Part shown: in pieces, positions 6,209 to 14,700 of the stretch | Numbering within the stretch: position 1 is the stretch's first letter | Layout of the letters: the number at the start of each line of letters is the position of its first letter | From: a virus | IMG/VR virus record: IMGVR_UViG_3300017605_000505 | Location: 1-29,796 of that record | Strand: one strand, 5' to 3' | Length of the DNA stretch: 29,796 nucleotides | The notes under the pieces: model-generated | Told to the model about the DNA's origin: nothing | Databases searched by the model: none | What the model saw: the letters and a program-made list of their open reading frames with translations, nothing else | Made by a program: the position numbers and the translations under genes

Positions 6209-6391
6209 AAGCCACCGCCCGGTTACCCGACGCCACCGTACGTCCGCCCTCGTGGCCCGAAGCACGAATGCGAACACTGCGGTGGCGACACCCGCGCCGT
6301 CAAGGGCCAGACCCTCGACGACGCGGTTGCAATCCACCTGGCTTCATGTCCGGGTGTCCTACGAATCAACCCACGAAAGAAAGGAACCTAA
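6194..6391 (+). CDS. Small C2HC zinc-finger-like protein, 65 aa
   Basis: The start is the ATG at 6194, 5 nt after AGGAG. The in-frame ATG-like codon further upstream lacks such a site. The basic Pro-rich N-terminus (MPRRKKPPPGYPTPP) precedes a putative metal site C26-x2-C29-x18-H48-x3-C52 and a basic tail (NPRKKGT). The layout fits a small nucleic-acid-binding zinc finger. It overlaps the next gene by 1 nt (TAATG) and carries that gene's leader motif in its 3' end. Confidence 0.7.
   Translation: MPRRKKPPPGYPTPPYVRPRGPKHECEHCGGDTRAVKGQTLDDAVAIHLASCPGVLRINPRKKGT
6367..6386 (+). promoter_or_regulatory. Leader motif copy 5 with ribosome-binding site
   Basis: CAACCCACGA (6367-6376) is followed by AAGAAAGGAA and the ATG at 6391. 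It is located within the 3' end of the preceding gene. Confidence 0.5.
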
Positions 6392-6852
6392 TGCCCGTCA
6401 AGCTGACGGAGAAGGAGCGAAAGGAACTGCTCGCACAGCAGTCCCGAGCACGCGAACTCTCCGACACATTCCTCGACTGCCGATCACTCGGTCACGCCTG
6501 GTCGCAATGCGCGCCAGACCGCAAGCCGCAGTTCGGTGAGTTGCAGGTATTCCAATGCACGCGCTGTCTGTCGATCCGCGATGACCTGGTGTCCGCCAAG
6601 TACGGCGAACTCCTGTCGCGCGGATACCGGATGGCGCCCGGCTACATGATCCCCAAGCCCGAGGATGGGACTCGAACGTTCAGCGCCGCTGCGCTGCGCG
6701 CCGAGCGCCGCCGACGCATGGCCGAGCGTTCATTGCTCCCGGTCATCGACTGGCCCGCCCCACTCGGTGAACAGCCTGAGGTCATCCCCGCCAGGCATCG
6801 CAACCGACCACCAGTGACACGTCCATCCACCAAGAACGGAGCCAACAAGTGA
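6391..6852 (+). CDS. Zinc-binding phage protein (C-x4-H...C-x2-C), 153 aa
   Basis: The ATG has AAAGGAA 6-7 nt upstream. After a charged helix, residues 30-59 hold C30-RSLGHAW with H35, then C56-x2-C59 (FQCTRC), followed by R-rich and aromatic segments (LLSRGYRMAPGYMIP). The same C-x4-H-x-W...C-x2-C arrangement with a trailing Arg is a recognisable small protein type encoded by many actinophages (family knowledge); its exact role is not established. The C-terminal 60 residues are basic and low-complexity (RRRRMAER...RNRPPVTRPSTKNGANK). It overlaps the next gene by GTGA. Confidence 0.78.
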   Translation: MPVKLTEKERKELLAQQSRARELSDTFLDCRSLGHAWSQCAPDRKPQFGELQVFQCTRCLSIRDDLVSAKYGELLSRGYRMAPGYMIPKPEDGTRTFSAAALRAERRRRMAERSLLPVIDWPAPLGEQPEVIPARHRNRPPVTRPSTKNGANK

Positions 6853-7100
6853 GTGCCGATGAATCAACCCCACCACGCCTGCGCGTGCCCTCGCAGGAAC
6901 CCACCGACATCCCGGCCGATCCGTTTCAGATGGTCGTCACCGGCTACGTGATCGGCAGCCTGCTGCACGGCGGGCTCGACCTGTCGCTGATCACGGTGGA
7001 GGCGTCGACCAACGACCGGCGATCAGCATTCGTCGTCGAGTCCAAGACCAGCCGCAAGCGGCTGCGCATCTCCGTCATGGAACAGCGTGACGTGACCTAG
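6849..7100 (+). CDS. Hypothetical protein, 83 aa, last rightward gene
   Basis: I do not recognise this protein. The GTG start overlaps the previous TGA. The N-terminus is Pro-rich (TPPRLRVPSQEPTDIPADP), followed by a hydrophobic stretch (MVVTGYVIGSLLHGG), too short and polar for a confident membrane span, and a basic beta region (SAFVVESKTSRKRLRISVM). It ends 3 nt before palindrome copy 3 and closes the rightward gene array. Confidence 0.65.
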   Translation: MSADESTPPRLRVPSQEPTDIPADPFQMVVTGYVIGSLLHGGLDLSLITVEASTNDRRSAFVVESKTSRKRLRISVMEQRDVT

Positions 7101-7103
7101 TCC

Positions 7104-7122
7104 CTATTCCCTGAGGAATAAG
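7104..7122. promoter_or_regulatory. TATTCC palindrome, copy 3
   Basis: CTATTCC-CTGA-GGAATAAG, with TATTCC/GGAATA arms. It sits in the 25-bp gap between the convergent genes ending at 7100 (+) and 7126 (-), so it is 3 nt from one stop codon and 3 nt from the other. Confidence 0.65.
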
Positions 7123-7125
7123 GAT

Positions 7126-7302
7126 TCACTCAGAGCCCCCGTCAGCTTCGGCTGGCGGGGGCTCTTTCGCGTCCCGGAACCGGTAACGGCTGAACGTCTG
7201 CAACACGGCACGCATGATGCGAATCGTGGCGAACGCTCCCAGCACGGCGCCGAGGACGAACGCACCTGCCAGGTGGACGTTCTCCCATTCGACGCCAAGC
7301 AC
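7126..7302 (-). CDS. Single-span membrane protein, 58 aa (lysis cassette)
   Basis: A GTG start lies 1 nt after the endolysin stop (TGATGTG); stop codon TGA at 7128-7126. The product begins VLGVEWENVHLAGAFVLGAV and has one clear transmembrane segment (residues ~9-28), then a basic amphipathic helix (RIMRAVLQTFSRYRFR) and a polar end (PPPAEADGGSE). As the last gene of the leftward operon, directly after the endolysin, it is a candidate second holin, antiholin or other lysis accessory protein (inference from position and topology). Its last codons coincide with the rightward terminator hairpin at 7132-7165. Confidence 0.7.
   Translation of the reverse strand: MLGVEWENVHLAGAFVLGAVLGAFATIRIMRAVLQTFSRYRFRDAKEPPPAEADGGSE
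7132..7165 (+). terminator. Strong UUCG hairpin terminator between convergent arrays
   Basis: A 15-bp stem (AGAGCCCCCG-T-CAGC against GCTG-G-CGGGGGCTCT, one T-G wobble) is capped by TTCG and followed by TTTCGCG. It ends rightward transcription after the gene at 6849-7100. The hairpin lies inside the coding 3' end of the leftward gene at 7126-7302. Confidence 0.85.
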
Positions 7303-7303
7303 A

Positions 7304-8179
7304 TCACGTCTGACCGAGCGACTCGATCACCCAATCGTCGACTTCGGCCACGTCGGGCCAGCCCTTGACCTGCTTGCCGGACGTGTTCAGGAAGCGACCT
7401 GCCCACACCAGCACGTAGCGATCGAACACGGCGGGATCGCTGAGCGCGATCCGCTTGATGCCGTTGCCGATCCAGGCGGTGCCATTGCTATCGAGTGCGA
7501 CTACGAGCACTTCATCTCCTTCCACGAAGGTGGGTGGTGGCAACGGGTCGGGGGTTGGCGGGACGGTCCCGGCCCGTCGCCGCAACTCGTCTATCACGTC
7601 AGCCTGGTTCCATGTGCCCGACGACGTAGCACGAGCCGGTTGCCACGGTCCCTGCACGGCATCGGCAACAGCCGGGTCGATCTTGCGATCGGGCGCCCAC
7701 ACCTGATGCTCGCAGGCATCGTCTGGACGCAACCCGAGGCGATCCGCGAGCATCAGGCTGAGCACAAAGTAGGCGTCGATCTGCGCCTGCGGCCACCATT
7801 CACCGACGCCGTTGTTGGCTGCCTCGATCGACACCGCGTAGGTGTTCATCGAGTCCTTCGGCACTTGCCCGCGCGACACGTTGTACGGTCCGCCCTTGCC
7901 GTTGGTGTTGGTGGCGCCGCCCGCCATAACCCACACGCCGCCCTCGCGATCGAGCAGTAGGTTGGCGACCGGTGCATCCGGCGAGCCGTAGCACATGTAC
8001 GAGACATCGTTCTCAGGTGACGTGGCGCTGGCGGTGTGGTGCCACATCACTACCCAGGGGCGATCGCCGTCGTAGCCTCCCGAACTCCTGGCACGATGCT
8101 GCCACCCATCGACTTCATGGGTGACGAGACCAGCGGCGCGGCACCAGTCGGCAAGTTCGGTGAGGTACCTAGACCCCAT
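7304..8179 (-). CDS. Endolysin: N-acetylmuramoyl-L-alanine amidase
   Basis: This 291-aa protein carries an Amidase_2/PGRP-type zinc amidase domain. The visible signature is WHHTAS (46-51) with H47/H48, SIEAANNG with E119, H158, and WAPDRKIDP (161-169) with K166 and D168 of the catalytic site. It would cut the bond between MurNAc and the L-Ala stem peptide. A Pro-rich linker (205-218) leads to a C-terminal ~70-residue region (VLVVALDSNGTAWIG...VWAGRFL) that may bind the cell wall. There is no signal peptide, so a holin is required. The ATG at 8179 overlaps the upstream gene by 11 nt. The motif style is that of actinophage amidase endolysins. Confidence 0.92.
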   Translation of the reverse strand: MGSRYLTELADWCRAAGLVTHEVDGWQHRARSSGGYDGDRPWVVMWHHTASATSPENDVSYMCYGSPDAPVANLLLDREGGVWVMAGGATNTNGKGGPYNVSRGQVPKDSMNTYAVSIEAANNGVGEWWPQAQIDAYFVLSLMLADRLGLRPDDACEHQVWAPDRKIDPAVADAVQGPWQPARATSSGTWNQADVIDELRRRAGTVPPTPDPLPPPTFVEGDEVLVVALDSNGTAWIGNGIKRIALSDPAVFDRYVLVWAGRFLNTSGKQVKGWPDVAEVDDWVIESLGQT

Positions 8180-8447
8180 CGTCGTCCCGCTGCCTGACGA
8201 AGATCACATCTTCCTCCAACTGCGTCACTCGCAGCGCGTCCCGCTCGGAGAGTTGTCCGGTGTTGCGCCGCTCGACGAACGGCCGCAACCGGTATTCCAG
8301 ATCAACGAGGCAGCCACGCCAACGACCAGCTGGATCAGGGTTGCCGTCGAGTAGATCAAGTCGCTGCAGCAGGTTGCCAATCTGGATGGCGATCGCGTCG
8401 GTGGCGTCCCACGCATCCTCTGGCTCGAAGTCCCCGAAGTCGCTCAA
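8169..8447 (-). CDS. Hypothetical lysis-cassette protein, 92 aa, TTG start
   Basis: I do not recognise this protein. The frame is open far upstream, but the only sensible start near the upstream stop is TTG at 8447, which overlaps the holin TGA as TTGA, matching the ATGA/GTGA junctions elsewhere in the operon. The product is acidic (LSDFGDFEPEDAWDATDA), then helical (IQIGNLLQRLDLLDG), then has a charged C-terminal helix (RDALRVTQLEEDVIFVRQRDDD). There is no membrane span or signal peptide. It lies between the holin candidate and the endolysin. Confidence 0.65.
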   Translation of the reverse strand: MSDFGDFEPEDAWDATDAIAIQIGNLLQRLDLLDGNPDPAGRWRGCLVDLEYRLRPFVERRNTGQLSERDALRVTQLEEDVIFVRQRDDDGV

Positions 8448-8620
8448 AGCACGAACCAGGCGAGGGCGACGCACGCCAGCCCGGCTGCGATCAGGTCGAC
8501 CCTGGGTGGGATCGGTGTACCCAACAGCTTCAACACGAACACGATCACGAACAGGATGAACGCGACCAGGAACAGTACGTCGGCCAGGTCGGCGTGACCT
8601 GACGAAATGGCTGCAATCAC
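8444..8620 (-). CDS. Putative holin, two transmembrane segments, 58 aa
   Basis: A GTG start at 8620 overlaps the previous TGA (GTGA), and the stop TGA at 8446-8444 overlaps the next TTG. Read from the minus strand, the protein has a polar N-terminus (VIAAISSGHADLAD), a first membrane span (VLFLVAFILFVIVFVL, ~15-30), a short K/R/P turn (KLLGTPIPPRVD), and a second span (LIAAGLACVALAWFVL, ~43-58). Size, two spans and position in the endolysin cassette fit a class II-like holin that would let the amidase reach the wall. It could instead be another small phage membrane protein. Confidence 0.75.
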   Translation of the reverse strand: MIAAISSGHADLADVLFLVAFILFVIVFVLKLLGTPIPPRVDLIAAGLACVALAWFVL

Positions 8621-8751
8621 TTGGGCCTCTTTCCCGACCGAATCTGGCTGAGCCTGATCGCGGTCGCTTGCTTGTTGGCTTGCTTCTTCGTCCTGTAGGT
8701 CTTGCCCACCGTGCCGTACTTGTAGCCACCGCGTGTCTTGTGGACCGGCAT
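8617..8751 (-). CDS. Small very basic protein, 44 aa
   Basis: The ATG at 8751 comes 1 nt after the stop of the giant virion gene (TGAGATG), with a GAGG-like site upstream. The product MPVHKTRGGYKYGTVGKTYR... continues with TKKQANKQATAIRLSQ. The pattern of a short basic hairpin (K-Y-G-x-x-G-K-T-Y) followed by an A/K/Q helix ending in AI-x-x-S is seen in small proteins of many phages, often near structural genes (family knowledge; function unknown). Nearly a third of residues are Lys or Arg. Confidence 0.75.
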   Translation of the reverse strand: MPVHKTRGGYKYGTVGKTYRTKKQANKQATAIRLSQIRSGKRPK

Positions 8752-8752
8752 C

Positions 8753-11700
8753 TCAGCCTCCTGTCGCAGCGATGCGCTGCAGTTCGTCGCGTTGCTGGCG
8801 CGCCCTCGACCGTAGCTCGCTGCGCTGCTGCGCCGGGCTGATGGTTCGCACCGGCAGGCCAGCCCATCGGCCCCACGATTCGAGTTGGCGATCGCCACCC
8901 TGACCGCCTGCAACCTGCGGCAGCAAGCGCAGCACCTTGTCGAGATTGGGATCGAGCGCACGAGCGGCGTTCATTGCCGCGGCGTCGACGTACCACTTGC
9001 CGTCTGCTCCACGTCGGGCCTGACCGAACAGGCTCAGCGCCAGCGCGTAGGGGACGGCAACACCACCGACCTGCACGGTGTCGTTGGGGGCGAACTGCTG
9101 ACCGGTGAAGAAGTCGGTGCGGCTGGCGAACTCGGCAGGCACCGTGATCATCGGATTGAGGTTGGTCGCCATCTGCCCCAGGCCCTGACCCGAGAGCGCG
9201 TTCTGGATGCGCTGCAGGTCGTCGGTGTAGCGGAACTGCGGCAGGTCGGGCTGGGCCACGATCGGCATCCCTGCCGGTGGGCCGACGATCGGAATCTTGC
9301 TCGCCCACTTCGGCGTGCGCGCACCGAAGTAGATACCACCGGCCTGCTCGACGTAGCTGGGGATGACCGGCTTCGGGCCCGCACCGAGTTCGAGGTTGCG
9401 CGCCAGCGTTTGGTACGCCAGGTACATCCGCGGCTTGGTCCACATCTGCGTGAACTGCAGCGGCAGGTTGCGGCTCATGAACGTCCAGAACGGGATGATC
9501 CGCTTCATCTGCTCGTCGAACTTGGAGACCTGGCCGTAGTCGAAGTGGATGCGCGTGATCCGATTGAGCGCCTCCGACACGGTGCCGCCACCCTCGGTCG
9601 TGTGCAGCCCGAGCGCCAGCCGCTGCGGACCTTCGACCCACTCACCGGCCCGCTTGCTCAGTCGCGTCGCCGGGTTGGAGAACACCCGCTCTGCGAATCG
9701 CCCGGCCCCGGCGCGGGCCTCACCGACACCACCTTCGATGAACTGACCACCGGCACCGGAGGCGAACGTCGCCCGGAACGCATCGCGCTGTGCCTGCGGC
9801 AGCCCACGCAGGAACTCGACGGGGTTCTCCGCTGCTCGGTACTGCTTCCACAACCGGATCGCTCGCAGTTGCTCACGGACGCCGACGCCCTCGGTGGCGT
9901 TCATGAAGATCGCGGAGAGCGCGTTGCGAACGTGGAAGCCCGGCGTCAGCGTGGCGTAGGTCTTGAAGAAGTTCGTCCACGTCGTGAACAGGCGACCGAA
10001 CAACTTCGAGTCGAGCACTTCGTCGACGCCGAACATCGCCCGCTCCAAATCCTTGTGGATCAAGATGCCGCCGTCCTGCCCAACCTCGCGGTACACCTCG
10101 CGAATCTGCGCCTTCAACACCGCGGGCAGCTTGCCGTTGTGGGCGTCGCGGAACATGTCGTTGATCGCCCGCGCCGGAAGATCGGTGCCGGTCGTCAGTG
10201 ATGCCAGCGCCTGCTCGTGCGACATCAGCGCCGCCTCGATCCGCTTGCGCGTGCCCTCGGGCAGCACCTGCCCGGCGTTGGTCATCCAGCGGTTGACATC
10301 GTCGACGGCAGCCTGCAGGCCCTGCGCATCCTCGGGGCGCATCTGCCGGTTGGCAACAGCGGTCAGGTCTTTGAGCGTGGGGGCGCCAGCCCGGCGCTGC
10401 TTCTCGACAATGTCGAGCGCTCGCTGCTTGGTCGCCCACTCCTGGATCGACTGGTTGATCTGCTCGTGGATCACCCGCGCCTGGTCGGCGTTGTTGAGCG
10501 CCTGCTGCCAGTCACGCACCGGGTCCGGCATCCGGTTCTGATACAGGTCGGTGATCATCGAGTGGATGCGCTGCTGCTGGAACTGCGTGCTGGCGTTCTC
10601 GGCCTGCAGCCCGGCGATGCGCTCGCTGGCTGCGCCCTGCATCTCGGTACGGATGCCCTCCAACTCGGCAGGCGTGCCACGTCCACCGAGCGCCTCGGTG
10701 CGCTGGCGGGCTTGCTCAATGTTGGGCTCGAACCGCTGACGCACCAGTTCCTCACGAGTCGGCGGGACGATCGGCGGGTACTCGGTCTCACCGAAGCGCG
10801 GCTCACCCGCCGAAGGCGCCCGGTTCTGCTGCAGGGTCTTGCGAGCGTCCTGCACGGTCTTGGCTACGTCGGGCTGGTCACCCATCCGCTCCTGGACGGC
10901 AGCCAAGCGCTCGCGCAACGCTGCCAGTTCGGTGGGGTCGGCCTCGGCCTTGGTGATCCCGAACTGCTCGGCGCGAGCGAACGCCTCCGACATCGTGCCC
11001 CGGAAGGATTCCTCGGCGCCGCGCGACGTGATCCGCCACTCGGCAGGCGTGTTGGCGCCGAGCCCACGCACGCGCTCCAACACGACACGCTTGCCGTTGA
11101 TCGTGGCCCGGAACCTGCGAGCGTTCTCGGTGAAGGCGGGGCGCGGCGGCTGGGGATGCTCGGCCAGCCACGACTCAGCCTTGTCCAGTTCCGCTTGCAA
11201 CTTCTTCAACCGCATCGTCGCGCTGCGCTTGCTGCGAGCAGCGCTGGCACGAGCGGGGCCGTACTCGTCCTTCCACCACACCGGCTTGCCGATGTACTTG
11301 CGCGGCTCGCGCTTGGGCATCCTGATCAGCTTGAAGGGTTCCTCGTTGGGCGGCTTGGTCAGGTAGGTCTCCTGACGCACGCGCTCCATCTCGCCCAGCA
11401 GCCGACGACGCTGGCCGTTGCGCTTGCGCCACTCACGTAGGTCGCGGGGCTCGGTAGCGGGACCCTGGCGACCGACCTCCTGCCAGTCGGCGGGCTGACG
11501 CGGGGCCTCAGCTGGGTTCTCGATTTCGTTGATCCGCCGCTGCAGTTCGCGCTGGACCTGCTCGTCCGCGATGTGGCCCTGCGCCTCAGGTGAGTCGAGC
11601 GCGGTGCGCGCCTGGCTGATCATGCCCTCACGGGTCTGCGACTCGGGCCGAGTGAGGCGATCAATCTCGTCGCGCTTGTTGGTGTTCTCCTTGACGTACT

Positions 11701-14700
11701 GGCTGAGTTGCTCGTGCTCCTGGCGCAGTTCCTCGATGTACGCCCGGCGCGCTTCCTCGCCCTCGCCGGTACGGATCATCTCGCGTCGCAGCGCGGGCCA
11801 GCGTGCCTGGGCTGCCTCACGCGCCATGTACTGCGTGCGGAACACGCGGTCGATCGGCTCGGTCTCACCGGGCAGCGTCAGCCGCCAGCCCTCGGGCGTC
11901 TTGTTGACGCGGAAGCCGGTGTACGGCGGGTTGTTGCGGGTGTAGCCGACGATCGGGCGAGGCTTGCCCTCACCGGCTCGGATCGCCTGCTCGCGCCCAC
12001 GCGGGTCGTAGTCACCCGACCAAATGATGTCGCCGGTCTCGGGATCACGAACGTGGAACGTGCGTCCCCACTGCTCGGGCTGCGTGCTCGCCTGGTACTC
12101 ACCTTCGACGAACTTGCCGCCCTCACGCGGCTGCGACCACGTCAGCTTCGTCGGTGGCTTCTCGCCCGCCAGGTCGGGCAGGCTGCCGAGTTGCTGCAAC
12201 TCCCGGCTGAGTTCATCCAGCCGCTTGGACTTGTCGACGTACTCGGTCAGGTCGGGCCGGTTCATCTGCTCGATCGCGTGCGCCGCTGCGTCGCGTGTCG
12301 GTGTCGGTGGCCGCTGCTCCAACTCGTACTGCTGCATCTCAGTACGGGCCTTGTTGAGCCGCGTCTGCGCTGCCTTCATGTCGATGCCGTGGGTGGCGGC
12401 GTAATCCTCGATCCGGGCCTGCTGCGTGTCGTACTGCTTGACCACGTCCTGGGCCTGCAGCCACGGGTCCTCAGCGATCCGGCGCTCGGCATCACGCAGG
12501 CTCATCCCGAACCCGTTGGCACGCGCGCGGGCAGCGTTGGCGTCACGGCGTAGCTGCTTGACCTGCGCCTCCATCTCGGCGCGGGCGGTCTCGATCCGCT
12601 GCGCCTGGGCCTCGGTACGACCGGGCCGATCACCGAAGGTGGCGAGTCGCTTGTCGATCCGATCGGCCTCGGTCTGCAGGCGCTGCGCTTCCGCCTCTGC
12701 TTCGGCGCGCCCTGCCGTCATCCGCTCCCGACGAGCCAGCAACTCCTGTGCCCGCCCGCTGGCCTCGGCGTTACCGACAACCTCACGCGCCTGGCGCGAC
12801 TCGATCGCACCGATCAGGTGGTCACGACCCTGAGACTCACGCGCGATCCGGCGCTTGACGGCACGCGTCGCCTTGTCGCGCATCTCGCTCATCTCGCGCT
12901 CGGCACGATCCAGGTTCTCGTGCATCGTGGCGAAGCGCTGCAACTGCTCGTCGACCTGGGCCTGCGAGTCGGCCTGCAGCGCCTTCTCCAACCCGGCCTG
13001 CAGGTTCTCCCAGCGACCACGCTCGTGTTCGAGTTGGGCGGCAATCTCACCCAGCCGTTCCTGCTGGGCGCGGGCGATGTTCTTCGGCGTCTGCGAGCGG
13101 ATGCCGTGGATCGTGGATTCCTTGGCCCGCATGACCTGCTCGTTGGCCGACGACTCCTTCAACAGTTCGAGGTACTCGGTCTCCAACTTGTCGACGCGCT
13201 CGCGAGCAGCGGTCAACACCTTCTGCGTCCGCTCCACGTTCTTGGCGCCCAGCGCGCGGGCCTTCTCGAATGCCGCCTCGGTGCGCTGGCGGGTGTCCTC
13301 GATCGCTCTGGCGATGTTCTCGCGCTGCGGCCCGGCAATGTCCTGGAACTCGGTCAGCACCTGCTCGTGTGTCGGCGGGACGCGGGGAATCTTCTCGCCG
13401 TTGGGGCCGACACCGGCCGGGACGGCGCCGCCCTCGGTGATGATCTTGTTGCGGGCCTTGGTTGCCTCGGGGTCTTCGACCCACTCCCACTGGTGCGTCG
13501 ATGCCGGGCGCTGCTCGGTCGTCGGGCCACGCACGTAGCGCGGCTCGGTCGTGCCCTCGCGCGGCTGCATCTTGATGTCGCGACCGAACGGGTCCCACGA
13601 CTTGGGCAACTCCTGCTTGCGCTCCAAGCCTTCCAGCCCGAAGCGAGTGGCGTGCTCGAAGCCGACGTTGCGAGCGACATCCTTCTCGGTCGACTTGATG
13701 TAGCGCCGCCAGGCTTCGACCGGGTCGGTCTCGTAGAGATTGCCAGTGAAGCCGTGCTGGCGCAGCAGCCCGCCCAGCTTGTCTTCCAACTCGGCCAACG
13801 AGCCGGTCGTGATTTCGACTTCGTCCTTGCCGATCTTGAACACCTGCGGTGAACCATCGGGGTTGGGGCGGAACAGGCGGCGCTGCAGGAAGCCGCCTTC
13901 CTCCAACAGATCGCGGTCGGTGACACCCAGGTCACGGCGGATGAAGTCGAGCAGCGGGTTCTGCCCCTTGCGCAGCTTGTTGAAGAACCGGAACGCATCG
14001 CGGCTGAGAACGTGGGGCACCACGTAGCGCGACTGCTGACCGTTGGGCAGCGTCCACGGCCGCAACTCAGGCGGATCGAGCCCGAGCGCCTTCATGGTCT
14101 CGATCATCTGTGGCGCCATCGCCGTGGCCGCATTCTCCACGCCGGTTTCCTCAGCGGTCTGCACCATCTGCGCCCGTTCCTCTTTCGAGAAACCCTTCAA
14201 GTCGTCGGCCAGCTGGTGCAGGTAGGCGACAGCCGGGGCACGGAACTCGCCCTTCGCCAGCCGCATCGCCTCGTTGGCGGCATGGGTGCGCAGCGCTACT
14301 TCGCGGCTGACCGCTCCCTCGCCGGTCAGCAGCCGCTCGGTAGCGGGCCCCAGCTTCTGACCGATCACGCCGGTCGGCGTCCTGACCTTGCGCAACTGCT
14401 CGCCCGCCGTGCGCGTCCACAGTTCCTTGCCAGGCGACAGCACCCGCGAGACACCGCGAGCGAGCGGCTCGGTCATTGCCTCGGTGCGAGCGGCAGCACG
14501 CGCTGCCAGTTCCGGCGAGACACGCGAGAGCGGCCCGTAGACCACGTCCTGGATCGGCACACCGTGCAGCCGGATGGCGTGGCTGTCGATGCCCATCGCC
14601 GCCAACTGCTCGGACGTGGCAGCGTTGACGCCACGCTTGCCGATCACGTCGAGCGCTTCCTTCTTGCCGATCTTGGTCAGCGCTTCCAGTTCCTGATTGG

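Noticed and set aside
8885-10201. Plus-strand open frame of 438 codons
   Set aside because: Antisense shadow of the 2,247-aa gene with biased composition and no recognisable motif.
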